Part shown: one piece after another, positions 1 through 8,163 of the stretch
Numbering within the stretch: the first letter of the stretch is position 1
Layout of the letters: each line of letters starts with the position of its first letter
Origin: Gammaproteobacteria bacterium
GTDB taxonomy: Bacteria > Pseudomonadota > Gammaproteobacteria > Beggiatoales > Beggiatoaceae
DNA: 35,132 nt
Direction: 5' to 3'
Assembly (NCBI GenBank): GCA_003645255.1
Contig: QNES01000025.1
Coordinates: 1-35,132 of the forward strand
The notes under the pieces: generated by a model
What the model was told of the DNA's origin: nothing
The model's input: only the letters and a program-made list of their open reading frames with translations
Databases searched by the model: none
Position numbers and translations under genes: made by a program

Positions 1-1807
1 AGACTTGGGTAACATCGGCGTGGTGTATAAAAACCTTGGCAAATATCAAAAAGCCAAAAAAGCTTTTCAAGACAGTCTGGCAATTAATATTGCTATAGGC
101 TCAGGAGAAACTTGGCGTTCACAATGTGGTTTAGCTTCCATCGAAGCCAAACTTAATCAGCCCGAACCTGCCATTCAACACTATGAGCAAGCACTTGATA
201 ATATTGAGAAAATCCGTAATTTGCTGCTCAAAGAACATAAAACCTTTTTAACCTCTTTCATGCAAAACAAATTATTTGTCTATGATGAACTGATTGCCCT
301 ATTGCAATCCCTACACGCTATCCAACCGAACCAAGACTATGATCGCAAAGCCTTTGAAACCTTTGAGCGTAAACAAGGGCGCTTGTTTTTGGAAGAAATG
401 GGGCAAAGTGGGGCGCGGCGGTTTGCCGGCTTGAATCCAGAAATTATTGAAGCAGAACAAGCACTTGCCGTTAAAAGGCAACAGGCTCAATCGCCACAAG
501 AACAAACTGCCCTTGAACAAGCAGAAATCCAGTTAAAAGCGCGTATCAAAGCAGAATCTCCCAAATACTATGTCCTGAAATACCCGCAACCGGTTGATTT
601 AACAACGCTACAAAATCAAGTCTTACAACAGGGTGAGATGATGTTGGTTTATGGGGTTTTAAGTGGTGATAAAGAGGAAGGGATAGAAAGCACAACCATC
701 CTATGGGTTATCGGCAAACAACATTTTCAAATGTTCACCCTGCCAGTCGATGAAGACACCTTAAAGCAGGAAGTCGCTCAATTGCGGGGCTATCTTTCTA
801 ACGCCAGTTTTAATAGCGAATTTCTGCCTGCCAGTCTGCACCTATATCAAACCTTGCTGCCAAAAGCAGTACAACAATTGATAAAAGAAGCGAAATTGCT
901 CTATATTGTTCCCACGGGACCTTTATATGGATTACCCTTTGGCTCGCTGGTAACATCCTACAACGCAAAACAAGGTAAGCTTCACTACTTTATCGAAGAC
1001 TATCCGATAAGCTATCTCTCCTCAGCATCGCTGCTCAAAATCATCCGCGACGAAGAAAGCAAGACTGATGCCCAGGAACCGCTATTGGCATTTGCTGATC
1101 CTGAATATCCGCCCTGTGGTGTAGGTGACAAAAAGGGAGCAGAAACCCTTGCCCAACTACGCACCGAATCCTACCTTAAATCAGTTAAGGATGGTTGTTT
1201 TGACCGTTTAGCCGCTACTGCGGATGAAGTACGTAAGATTGCGGATTTATTCAATGCCGATTATAGTAAAGCACTCTATTTAGGAGCCAGAGCCAGTCGT
1301 AGCACCGTATTTGCCCTTAATGACAAACAAGAATTGGATGATTATCGCTATATCATGTTTTCGGTGCATGGCGTTATTCCTAATAAAATCAATAAGATAG
1401 AACAACCCGCCCTGGTTTTATCAAATCCCTTGACCGAAGGCTATTTAACAATGGCAGACGCATTCGCCCTCACACTCAACGCCGATTTTGTGAATTTATC
1501 AGCCTGTAATACCGGCTGTTCTGGAAACAGTTGTAGCGAAAATGTGCGTGGTGCCGGGATTATGGGATTAACCCGCGCCTTTATGTATGCTGGTACCCCC
1601 CGCGTTGCTGTGACTTTATGGTCGGTCGATTTATATTCGGCTAAAGATTTGAGTGTCGGATTATTTACTAATCTCAAAGCAGGGAAAAAAATGGCGCAAG
1701 CCCTACGTGAAATTAAGCTGAAAATGATTCAAGGCAAGGCAAGTAAACAGGTGTATGAGAATCCATATCATTGGGCAGCGTTTGTGGTGTATGGGGATGG
1801 GCAATAA
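1..1807 (+). CDS. TPR-CHAT domain protease-like protein, 5' truncated by window edge
   Basis: Caspase-like CHAT (caspase HetF-associated with TPRs) protein. The reading frame is open to the window edge and the first residues (GNIGVVYKNLGKYQKAKKAF) already lie inside a tetratricopeptide repeat, so the true start is upstream. About 600 residues are visible: one or two TPRs (about 1-80), a helical linker rich in Gln and Glu (about 80-200), then the CHAT domain to the C-terminus. The catalytic dyad is present: His in FSVHG (about residue 455) and Cys in NLSACNTG (about 501). The ending WAAFVVYGDGQ is typical of the family. The portion seen has no membrane segment. Known CHAT proteins are cysteine peptidases or regulators switched on by partners; the substrate here is unknown. 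The next genes encode a nuclease, a FecR-like exported protein and a CHASE2 protein. Confidence 0.9.
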   Translation, partial: DLGNIGVVYKNLGKYQKAKKAFQDSLAINIAIGSGETWRSQCGLASIEAKLNQPEPAIQHYEQALDNIEKIRNLLLKEHKTFLTSFMQNKLFVYDELIALLQSLHAIQPNQDYDRKAFETFERKQGRLFLEEMGQSGARRFAGLNPEIIEAEQALAVKRQQAQSPQEQTALEQAEIQLKARIKAESPKYYVLKYPQPVDLTTLQNQVLQQGEMMLVYGVLSGDKEEGIESTTILWVIGKQHFQMFTLPVDEDTLKQEVAQLRGYLSNASFNSEFLPASLHLYQTLLPKAVQQLIKEAKLLYIVPTGPLYGLPFGSLVTSYNAKQGKLHYFIEDYPISYLSSASLLKIIRDEESKTDAQEPLLAFADPEYPPCGVGDKKGAETLAQLRTESYLKSVKDGCFDRLAATADEVRKIADLFNADYSKALYLGARASRSTVFALNDKQELDDYRYIMFSVHGVIPNKINKIEQPALVLSNPLTEGYLTMADAFALTLNADFVNLSACNTGCSGNSCSENVRGAGIMGLTRAFMYAGTPRVAVTLWSVDLYSAKDLSVGLFTNLKAGKKMAQALREIKLKMIQGKASKQVYENPYHWAAFVVYGDGQ

Positions 1808-1903
1808 GGGCATCTTCGGGCGGTGTTGCAAACGTTGTCCAGTAAAAGTTATAATGACAATGTTTGCAATGCCATACCTTTATTAATAATCAATAACCTT
1901 ATT

Positions 1904-2740
1904 ATGAAAAATACTCCAAAGACTTCCAAAACCCGATGGCATCGCTTGCTAGGAACCTTGTTGAGGACTTTACTTTCACCTGTCGGTATTTTGGTACAAT
2001 TCGATTTTAAGGTGATGACTGAACCGCCCGAAGCGGATATTTTATTACTTCGACGAGAGGGACAAAAATGGACCGCAGAACAGCTATCGCGCCTACCCGA
2101 TGGTATCCGAGATAGCACAGCTCGTCAAATTTTGATCGAATTCAAATATACTGAATCGATTAATGAAGTGGCTTTTCGACAGACGCTAGGATATGATACA
2201 TTTTATAAACGTGCCAATGAATTGAGTGATGTTGAGGTGCAAACGGTTTTAATGAGTGCTAAAACACCCTGCTCTGAAACGCTCACCAAATTTGGTTACG
2301 AGCAGACTGTACATGATGGCGTGTATCGCAGCCAGAACCCATTATTAAAGACGATACCTTTAATTTCTTTGAATGAATTATCCAATGAACCTCACAATGC
2401 GTTTGTGAAATGTTTTGCCAGTCGAAAAAAGGAAAAACAAAAAGCATTTCAACTTTTAAAGGAAGCCCGTTCTTTGATGACGCATCAATTAGAATGGTTT
2501 CTAAGCGGCTTGTGGAAATATTGGTTTTCTAAAAAATTAGGAGAAGATGAGATGGCTGTTGAACTTACCCCAGATGAAGTTTTTGAAATGGGCAAAATGT
2601 GGGGAAGTACGTATTTATCCACTTTAAAAGTGGAAGACGTGTTGCCCTATTTCAAACTGCAAGACATTTTGGCTCAGTTTCAGCTTGATGAAATTGAGAA
2701 GTATGTTAATCATGAAAAAATGAAACCGAAATCGGATTAA
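1904..2740 (+). CDS. Rpn-like PD-(D/E)XK nuclease family protein
   Basis: Probable nuclease of the Rpn / 'putative transposase' PD-(D/E)XK class, common as multicopy accessory genes in filamentous sulfur bacteria. From the ATG at 1904 (278 aa) the fold signature is visible: Asp45 in EADILLL, Glu79-x-Lys81 in LIEFKYT, then Gln93 and Tyr97 in RQTLGY. The C-terminal third is charged and helical. An in-frame GTG at 1823 would add 27 residues, but that extension looks like translated intergenic sequence, so ATG 1904 is preferred; neither start has a clear Shine-Dalgarno. Rpn proteins are linked to recombination, but no activity can be assigned here. The gene separates the CHAT gene from the FecR-like gene and may be an insertion. 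Confidence 0.65.
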   Translation: MKNTPKTSKTRWHRLLGTLLRTLLSPVGILVQFDFKVMTEPPEADILLLRREGQKWTAEQLSRLPDGIRDSTARQILIEFKYTESINEVAFRQTLGYDTFYKRANELSDVEVQTVLMSAKTPCSETLTKFGYEQTVHDGVYRSQNPLLKTIPLISLNELSNEPHNAFVKCFASRKKEKQKAFQLLKEARSLMTHQLEWFLSGLWKYWFSKKLGEDEMAVELTPDEVFEMGKMWGSTYLSTLKVEDVLPYFKLQDILAQFQLDEIEKYVNHEKMKPKSD

Positions 2741-2789
2741 TAGCCAGGGCGAACACGCCACCATTAAGTGTCTGCCCTTAACTTAATGG
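2741..2789. repeat. Repeat fragment plus hairpin after the nuclease gene
   Basis: TAGCCAGGGCGAAC starts directly after the stop codon and matches the start of the palindromic repeat at 18871. It is followed by a 9-bp hairpin CCATTAAGT (2761-2769) / ACTTAATGG (2781-2789). There is no U-tract, so a terminator role is uncertain. Confidence 0.45.
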
Positions 2790-2837
2790 CATTGACCTTA
2801 ACATATACTTTAATTCTGACAAATGAGGATAATTAGT

Positions 2838-3698
2838 ATGAAAAACAAACTACACCTAAGCCTCATCCTAGCGGCTTGCTCATTCAATGCGTTTGCGACT
2901 TCATCGGCAGGCAACATTGATGATTTTGACGGCGAATTCACAGATTATACCATCCAGCGCGGGACTGAAACCATCCCAATGCAGGTATATGCTTCACTTT
3001 ATCCTGGTGATCGCATTGAAATCAGCGGAAATCATTACGTTGACATAATACAATGCGGCGAAATCCATAAAATCACTCACAAAGATTCCCCCTATCCGGT
3101 GCAATCGAAAGAATGCAAAGTGATTGGACTCACCGATAATATCTGGTTGGCGCTCAAAGATTTTGCCAAATATGTGCTAACTATCGCACACAATCCTTCT
3201 GTCGGTGTCCATTTACCGAAATCAGAAGAAGAATCGCTCGCTATGCCCATACTGGACAGGACTTTCCGCGTCATCCCCAGCATAAAAGCAGGGGAACGCG
3301 CTTTAGCCCTTCAATGGTCCGGTGGAAAATCTCCCTACCAAGTCAAAATCACCACAGCCGAAAAAGAGGTATTATGGCAAACTGAGGCAAAAGTCCCCTC
3401 GGTAAAAACGGAAAAGATTCATTTCAAAGCCGAACACACCTATTGGATCATCATCACCGCAGCCAATTCTGCCAAATATCCGCTAAAACGGGAATTTGAA
3501 GCTGTGGCAAAACTGCCCAATTACCCTGCACAGTTGCAAGACAATGCCCTACCTGAAAACATGCGTCGCACCTTACAAGCGGCGTGGCTGGCAGAACCCA
3601 ATCGTGTTAAATGGTCATTTGAAGCCTATCAACAAGTCTTTGATATTGCAGACAATTATGGACCGGCGCGGGAATTGCGGGAAGCGTTAGGGTATTAA
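2838..3698 (+). CDS. Exported FecR-like protein
   Basis: Probably periplasmic or outer-envelope protein of 286 aa. The ATG at 2838 is chosen because GAGGA lies 8 nt upstream and a signal peptide follows directly; an earlier in-frame ATG at 2823 gives a poor N-terminus. The leader MKNKLHLSLILAAC could be a lipobox (LAAC, lipidated Cys14) or be cut by signal peptidase I after FNAFA. Residues about 25-90 (YASLYPGDRIEISGNHYVDI) resemble the FecR beta fold. The rest contains an LQWSGGKSPYQV strand pattern of the kind seen in proteins beside CHAT/CHASE2 genes, then a short helical tail. Role unknown; the context (CHAT upstream, CHASE2 downstream) suggests envelope sensing. The FecR relation is by pattern only. 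Confidence 0.65.
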   Translation: MKNKLHLSLILAACSFNAFATSSAGNIDDFDGEFTDYTIQRGTETIPMQVYASLYPGDRIEISGNHYVDIIQCGEIHKITHKDSPYPVQSKECKVIGLTDNIWLALKDFAKYVLTIAHNPSVGVHLPKSEEESLAMPILDRTFRVIPSIKAGERALALQWSGGKSPYQVKITTAEKEVLWQTEAKVPSVKTEKIHFKAEHTYWIIITAANSAKYPLKREFEAVAKLPNYPAQLQDNALPENMRRTLQAAWLAEPNRVKWSFEAYQQVFDIADNYGPARELREALGY

Positions 3699-3716
3699 GA
3701 TATACGCCGGAGAATT

Positions 3717-3798
3717 GTAGGGTGGGTAGGAATTTCATTACAACCTGCCCCATTTTTCAACGGAACGGTGGGTTTCGCTCTCGCTCTACCCACCCTAC
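3717..3798. repeat. Palindromic REP/MITE-like element
   Basis: 82-bp element bounded by a perfect 13-bp inverted repeat, GTAGGGTGGGTAG (3717-3729) and CTACCCACCCTAC (3786-3798). It sits 18 bp after the FecR-like gene. The GTAGGGTG core is shared with the elements at 16761, 17778 and 18975. Confidence 0.8.
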
Positions 3799-3847
3799 TG
3801 CCACTCTATTTGATTATCTATGACATCGAAAAACAGGTAATTGTAAA

Positions 3848-4180
3848 ATGGAAACCGTAGAAAAATACAGAGTTCACGTTCAGAAACTCCTTGAAAAATA
3901 CGGACATTTTTCATCTAATGATGAGATTGAAACACAAATCATCAGCGATGAAAAACATGATCACTATCAATTAGTTCATGTTGGTTGGTGTAATAATCGG
4001 CGTACTTATGGGTGCGTATTGCATATAGACATCAAAAACGACAAGATATGGATTCAGCATGATGGTACGGAAATCGGAATGGCAAATGAATTTGTGGCAT
4101 TAGGTGTTCCCAAGGAAGACATCGTATTAGCATTTCACGCGCCCTATAAAAGACAATATACTGAATTTGCTATTGGTTAA
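3848..4180 (+). CDS. XisI family protein
   Basis: Full-length (110 aa) member of the XisI family (fdxN element excision controlling factor). Recognised by the conserved C-terminal half: CVLHIDIKNDKIWIQ, HDGTEIGMANEFVALGVPKE, DIVLAFHAPYKRQYTEFA. In Anabaena XisI works with XisH to control DNA excision in heterocysts, but most homologues are in organisms without heterocysts and have no proven function; many are thought to be toxin-antitoxin-like or mobile. The usual partner xisH, an endonuclease-like gene normally just upstream, is absent; what lies upstream is a palindromic repeat. A weak AGGT lies about 10 nt before the ATG. This is therefore an orphan XisI. Confidence 0.85.
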   Translation: METVEKYRVHVQKLLEKYGHFSSNDEIETQIISDEKHDHYQLVHVGWCNNRRTYGCVLHIDIKNDKIWIQHDGTEIGMANEFVALGVPKEDIVLAFHAPYKRQYTEFAIG

Positions 4181-4202
4181 TGATGTATAAATGTCCAACC
4201 GA

Positions 4203-4237
4203 GACCTGACAGGTTTCCAAAACCTGTCAGGTCTTTT
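4203..4237 (+). terminator. Strong hairpin followed by T-run (AACCTGTCAGGTT family)
   Basis: Perfect 14-bp stem GACCTGACAGGTTT (4203-4216) / AAACCTGTCAGGTC (4220-4233), 3-nt loop, then TTTT. It can terminate transcription after xisI. It is also one copy of a palindrome dispersed through the window (6852, 8523, 24075, 31148, 33940). Confidence 0.7.
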
Positions 4238-4279
4238 GGAAGCCAACTACAAACTCCATCAACTTAAAAAGCTCAAAAC

Positions 4280-5734
4280 ATGAAAAAATTACTCCAATGG
4301 CTTATTTTGCTACCATTATTAAAAAAACTCGCGAGAGGGTTAGGGCAAATTTTTCAATTGCCCCTATTTTCTTCTATCAAGAAATCATGGCAACAGTTAT
4401 CGCCCTTTTCTAAAAACGTCGTTTTTGGATTGTTAATTACCGTACTATTGATTGGATTACGTCATGGGCAATGGGTAGCGGAAATTGAAGATTTAAGTGT
4501 CGATTGGATGATGACGCTTTATCGCGGTGACTTGGTTAAAGAAAATACGCCGCCCTTTGTCATATTGGATATTGATGATGACACTTATCAAGCCTGGGGT
4601 GAACCTTTTTTCACACCACGCGATAAGTTATTGAAATTATTACAATTTTCTGTTCAAGCACAACCAAAATTGATTATTGTGGATATTGCTATCGATAAGC
4701 AACCCTATAAAGAGGAAGAGTTGCACCCTGATGATTTAGCCATCCAGCAATATTTGGCTGAATATGAAAAGACGCATTGTAGTCAATCGGATTGCCCTGC
4801 GATTTTATTGGCGCGGACTTTTCGTCTTCCAAAGGGCGTGAAAGCATTTTATCCAAACAGCCCACCCTATTATTTGGCGCAACGCCCCACTTTTTTAGAT
4901 AATATCGTCATGCGCTCCCCCCATATTTATTGGGCAACCACACAATTTGAGCGAGAACATGATCGCCTATTGCGCCGCTGGGATTTATGGACACCGACTT
5001 GCACTCAAAATGTCCCCGATATAATTCCCTCAATGCCCTTATTAGCAGCAGCACTATTAGCTGAAGAAGACGAATCCGATATAGTACTCCCCTGTGCTTG
5101 TCGGTTGCGCCACCACTTGAGTTATTTTCTGCCCAACTGTAATCAAGCACCAAGAGAATGGACAAGCGAAGAGTTAAGGAATAAACCGACAGAATTTAAG
5201 GTTTCTAAAGATTTGGTATTCGACTTGCGCCCAACACGCCTCAGTCGCCGTATTCTATATACGATTCCTTGGTATTTAAGCACTGGCACAAAGCTACCCC
5301 CAGTTGCCGACGGGCGAGATTTACTCACCATTATGTCTGCCGACAAAATCCTGAACAAAAATCCCACTGGTGAAGAATTGCGCGACAGCGTCACCATTAT
5401 AGGTGGCAGTTATATAGAAGGGCGAGATTGGCACGCGACACCGTTAGGCTGGATGCCCGGTATGTTAGTCTTAGTCAATAGCATCCAATCACTACTACAA
5501 TACGGTGTCTTGCACCCGCCTTCCAATTGGTGGATATTATTATTTGCCACACTACTGATTGTGCTAACCAGTTGGCTACTCATCCAATACGGGCAACTAT
5601 GGGGTGCTATTTATTCCGCTTTTTTGATAATCGCACTGATTCCATTGAGTTTTGTGCTATTCAAATATGGTATCTGGCTGAGTTTTGCGATTCCTTGGGC
5701 GGCGGTGCAACTACGGCAACTGATTGATTTTTAA
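4280..5734 (+). CDS. CHASE2 domain membrane protein without output domain
   Basis: 484-aa membrane sensor. After a basic N-terminal segment comes one membrane helix (about 47-64, FGLLITVLLIGLRHG), then an extracytoplasmic CHASE2 domain (about 65-410) recognised by DLSVDWMMTLYRGD, FVILDIDDDTYQAWGEP and the family's closing ATPLGWMPGMLVLVNSIQSL. Three C-terminal membrane helices follow (about 415-480) and the protein ends at once. CHASE2 normally feeds a cyclase, kinase or GGDEF module; none is fused here, so the signal must pass through the helices or a partner, possibly the CHAT protein at the window start. The ligand is unknown. The TAA stop overlaps the convergent nadA stop by 3 nt. No clear Shine-Dalgarno. 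Confidence 0.85.
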   Translation: MKKLLQWLILLPLLKKLARGLGQIFQLPLFSSIKKSWQQLSPFSKNVVFGLLITVLLIGLRHGQWVAEIEDLSVDWMMTLYRGDLVKENTPPFVILDIDDDTYQAWGEPFFTPRDKLLKLLQFSVQAQPKLIIVDIAIDKQPYKEEELHPDDLAIQQYLAEYEKTHCSQSDCPAILLARTFRLPKGVKAFYPNSPPYYLAQRPTFLDNIVMRSPHIYWATTQFEREHDRLLRRWDLWTPTCTQNVPDIIPSMPLLAAALLAEEDESDIVLPCACRLRHHLSYFLPNCNQAPREWTSEELRNKPTEFKVSKDLVFDLRPTRLSRRILYTIPWYLSTGTKLPPVADGRDLLTIMSADKILNKNPTGEELRDSVTIIGGSYIEGRDWHATPLGWMPGMLVLVNSIQSLLQYGVLHPPSNWWILLFATLLIVLTSWLLIQYGQLWGAIYSAFLIIALIPLSFVLFKYGIWLSFAIPWAAVQLRQLIDF

Positions 5735-6828
5735 GGTGACGAAACTTCCAACATCCGTTCTAAAGCTAAACGGGCAGGCGCGGCTATTTTTGGTAACACC
5801 TTGATTTGATTCACAATTTTTCCTTCAACTAAATTTTCCAGCACCCATAATAAATGGTGCGGATCAATACGATACATTGTTGAACACATGCAAACAACGG
5901 GTGCCATGTAGTGAACAAATTTATCCTCTAGCAAACTTTCTTGCGCGAGGCGATTGACTAAATTCACTTCGGTGCCGACGAGCCAACGGGTGCCAGGGGG
6001 TGAAGCTTTGACGGTTTTGATGATCGTTTCTGTTGAGCCAATTTCGTCGGATTTTTGACAAACTTCATAAGGGCATTCGGGGTGTGAAATGACTTTGCCT
6101 TCGGGGTAAGTGGTTCGGTATTGCTCAATATGTTCTGGCTGAAATTGTTGATGCACCGAGCAAAAGCCATCCCATAAAATGATTTTAGCAGCCTGAATTT
6201 GTACTTGAGTTAAACCGCCTTGGGGTTTGTCAAAATCCCAGACGACCATTTGTTCCAGGGGGATACCCATTCTAGCACCGGTGTTACGCCCTAAATGTTG
6301 ATCTGGAAAAAATAGCACTTTTTCGCGTTGGCTAAATGCCCATTTTAAAACGCGCTCGGCATTGGATGAGGTGCAAACGATGCCACCATGATGACCGCAA
6401 AAGGCTTTTAAATCTGCCGCAGAATTAATATAGGTGATGGGGGTGATATATTCATCAGCCTTACGTATTACCGATAAATCATGCCAGGCTTGTTCAACGT
6501 TTTTAAGGTTCGCCATGTCTGCCATTGAACAGCCGGCAGCTAAGTCAGGTAAAATCGCTGTTTGTTGGAATCCTGATAAAATATCGGCTACTTCAGCCAT
6601 AAAATGCACCCCACAAAATACGATATATTCTGCACCTGATTGTGCTGCTTGACGCGAGAGTTTTAAAGAATCCCCTGTATAATCAGCGTGTTTAAACACT
6701 TCTTCACGTTGATAATGATGCCCTAAAATCACTAGGCGTGTACCGAGTGCTTTTTTAGCAGCTATAATACGCTCATCACATTGAGCATCATCTAGGGATA
6801 AAAAAGAGTTTATAGGAATAGTATCCAT
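5731..6828 (-). CDS. nadA: Quinolinate synthase NadA
   Basis: Condenses iminoaspartate with dihydroxyacetone phosphate to quinolinate in NAD biosynthesis, using a [4Fe-4S] cluster. The 365-aa length fits the longer NadA type (Bacillus-like). Family motifs: LGHHYQREEVFKHADYTGDS near residue 35, FCGVHFMAE (Cys72), CTSSNA, GFCSVHQ (Cys223), SHPECP and CMCSTMYRID (Cys313/315). Cys72, Cys223 and one of the last pair are the expected cluster ligands. AAGGA lies upstream of the ATG with TAACTA directly before the start. It is transcribed alone; no nadB or nadC is in the window. Confidence 0.96.
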   Translation of the reverse strand: MDTIPINSFLSLDDAQCDERIIAAKKALGTRLVILGHHYQREEVFKHADYTGDSLKLSRQAAQSGAEYIVFCGVHFMAEVADILSGFQQTAILPDLAAGCSMADMANLKNVEQAWHDLSVIRKADEYITPITYINSAADLKAFCGHHGGIVCTSSNAERVLKWAFSQREKVLFFPDQHLGRNTGARMGIPLEQMVVWDFDKPQGGLTQVQIQAAKIILWDGFCSVHQQFQPEHIEQYRTTYPEGKVISHPECPYEVCQKSDEIGSTETIIKTVKASPPGTRWLVGTEVNLVNRLAQESLLEDKFVHYMAPVVCMCSTMYRIDPHHLLWVLENLVEGKIVNQIKVLPKIAAPARLALERMLEVSSP

Positions 6829-6851
6829 TAGTTATCCTTATGATTGTGAAC

Positions 6852-6863
6852 CATAAACCTGTC
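6852..6863. repeat. Half-copy of AACCTGTCAGGT palindrome
   Basis: TAAACCTGTCAGGTAA lies in the nadA upstream region. It is a single arm of the dispersed palindrome family. Confidence 0.5.
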
Positions 6864-6911
6864 AGGTAATGTAAAATTATTTATTTGAAAAACTATAGCT
6901 TCAAATTTGTT

Positions 6912-6944
6912 AGAAACCAAGTTTCTTCAATAAACTTGGTTTCT
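6912..6944. repeat. Palindromic hairpin of the AGAAACCAAGTTT family
   Basis: Perfect 13-bp inverted repeat AGAAACCAAGTTT (6912-6924) / AAACTTGGTTTCT (6932-6944), 7-nt loop. It lies between the 290-aa gene's stop and nadA and may end the upstream transcript on the minus strand, though no T-run follows on that strand. Degenerate relatives occur near 21969 and 24003. Confidence 0.65.
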
Positions 6945-6996
6945 TTATGAAAAACTATAATCCAATTACATTGCGTTTTTCAATTCCTCACTCGTT

Positions 6997-7869
6997 TTAC
7001 CACTGATTACCACTGATATTATCATGGGTATCTTCATCTATTGATTCTTGTGACTCTTGATATTTATCAGGGGAATTATCAAAGTAGGGAATCGGTAAAT
7101 CACCCCATGAAATCTCTTCACCTTCTTGAGCAATGGATATATCTTTAGCCTCAACACGAAGCGTTTTACCGTCGCTGGAAAAATGTGCCATTCCTGACAC
7201 TAAAACGGTTTGGTTTAAAAGTGCTTGAACTTCCTTAGGTGCAAAATGTTTAGCTATCCCTTTCACAACACGCTCACTTCTTGCTGTGATAAGTCTAAAA
7301 GTTTGATCGTAACTTCTGATGGTATCCATTTTGCCAACGACTTTCACCGGACACGGAGATGGAATGTCTGCTAGTCGTTCTTTGAAATTGACGACGCTTT
7401 CCTGCGTGATTTCAAGATCATGTCCATTGACAAAATGAATTTTTTCAGCACCTTGATTCATAACATGGCGAAAGCCTAAAAACACTTCTAATAAGGCTTT
7501 ATCATAAAGTGGATCTAACCTTTCATTGGTTAATGCGCTTGTCAGGCTATCAATAAGGTAATCCAAGCTAGTGCGTTCAGAAATTAATTCTGGAAATCCA
7601 TCATTGGGCTGAAATAGCTCCGGTACGGTATCGTAAAGTGTAGGCGACTCAATATGTAATCTATTTTCTTGTAATTCCATAGAAAACTGAGTAGCGGTTT
7701 TAATCCACTCAGGAGGGGCACCACGTACTGCACTCCGCCCTTCAGCACGTAAACGTATAGCACCTTTGCTGCCTTCAATAAGAACCGATAATAAAGCTTG
7801 TAACAGTGTGACTGAAACCTTGCTATTGTTCGTTTTCTGACTGTCAATAAGGATTTGATAGCTGGGCAT
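6997..7869 (-). CDS. Conserved-looking protein of unknown function
   Basis: 290-aa soluble protein that I do not recognise. No signal peptide or membrane segment. The N-terminal half (about 1-130) begins with a strand-helix pattern (SYQILIDSQK, VSVTLLQALLSVLIEGSKGAIRLRAEG). The middle contains KVVGKMDTIRSYDQTFRLIT and GHDLEITQESV. A last strand-rich part (GMAHFSSDGKTLRVEAKDI) is followed by a polar, acidic tail. The general look resembles cyanobacterial and sulfur-bacterial accessory proteins. The start is well supported: GGAGGT lies 9 nt before the ATG, the best ribosome site in the window. It stands alone, with a heptamer-repeat region upstream and a palindrome downstream. Confidence 0.7.
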   Translation of the reverse strand: MPSYQILIDSQKTNNSKVSVTLLQALLSVLIEGSKGAIRLRAEGRSAVRGAPPEWIKTATQFSMELQENRLHIESPTLYDTVPELFQPNDGFPELISERTSLDYLIDSLTSALTNERLDPLYDKALLEVFLGFRHVMNQGAEKIHFVNGHDLEITQESVVNFKERLADIPSPCPVKVVGKMDTIRSYDQTFRLITARSERVVKGIAKHFAPKEVQALLNQTVLVSGMAHFSSDGKTLRVEAKDISIAQEGEEISWGDLPIPYFDNSPDKYQESQESIDEDTHDNISGNQW

Positions 7870-8117
7870 TAATTTAGTACCTCCAAAAATTGGACTAATG
7901 TGATATTGTCAAATAAATAAAAAATTAGAAAACCTTAATTCTTAATTCAAAATCAATTATTAAAATAGGTATATTGTAATAGAAAATCAAGATAAAAATC
8001 AATAAACCTGATGGGGAATGGGGCAATTTCGTACCGAGTTTAGCGAGATCAATTTCATTATCCATTATGTTCATTGAAAATTGATAATGATGAATAATGA
8101 ATTAATAACAATTTATT

Positions 8118-8159
8118 CCCAATCCCCAATTCCCAATCCCCAATTCCCAATTCCCAATA
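8118..8159 (+). repeat. Six tandem CCCAATY heptamers
   Basis: Six consecutive 7-bp units (CCCAATC, CCCAATT, CCCAATC, CCCAATT, CCCAATT, CCCAATA) end 4 nt before the ATG of the hyuAB pseudogene. Short heptamer arrays of this sort are familiar in cyanobacteria and large sulfur bacteria. The rest of the 294-bp gap upstream (7870-8117) is AT-rich, with no gene. Confidence 0.85.
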
Positions 8160-8163
8160 AATT

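Noticed and set aside
4280-5734. CHASE2 protein as a truncated adenylate cyclase
   Set aside because: It ends with three proper membrane helices and an intact stop overlapping the nadA stop, with no cyclase remnant behind it; a natural CHASE2-only protein is more likely.
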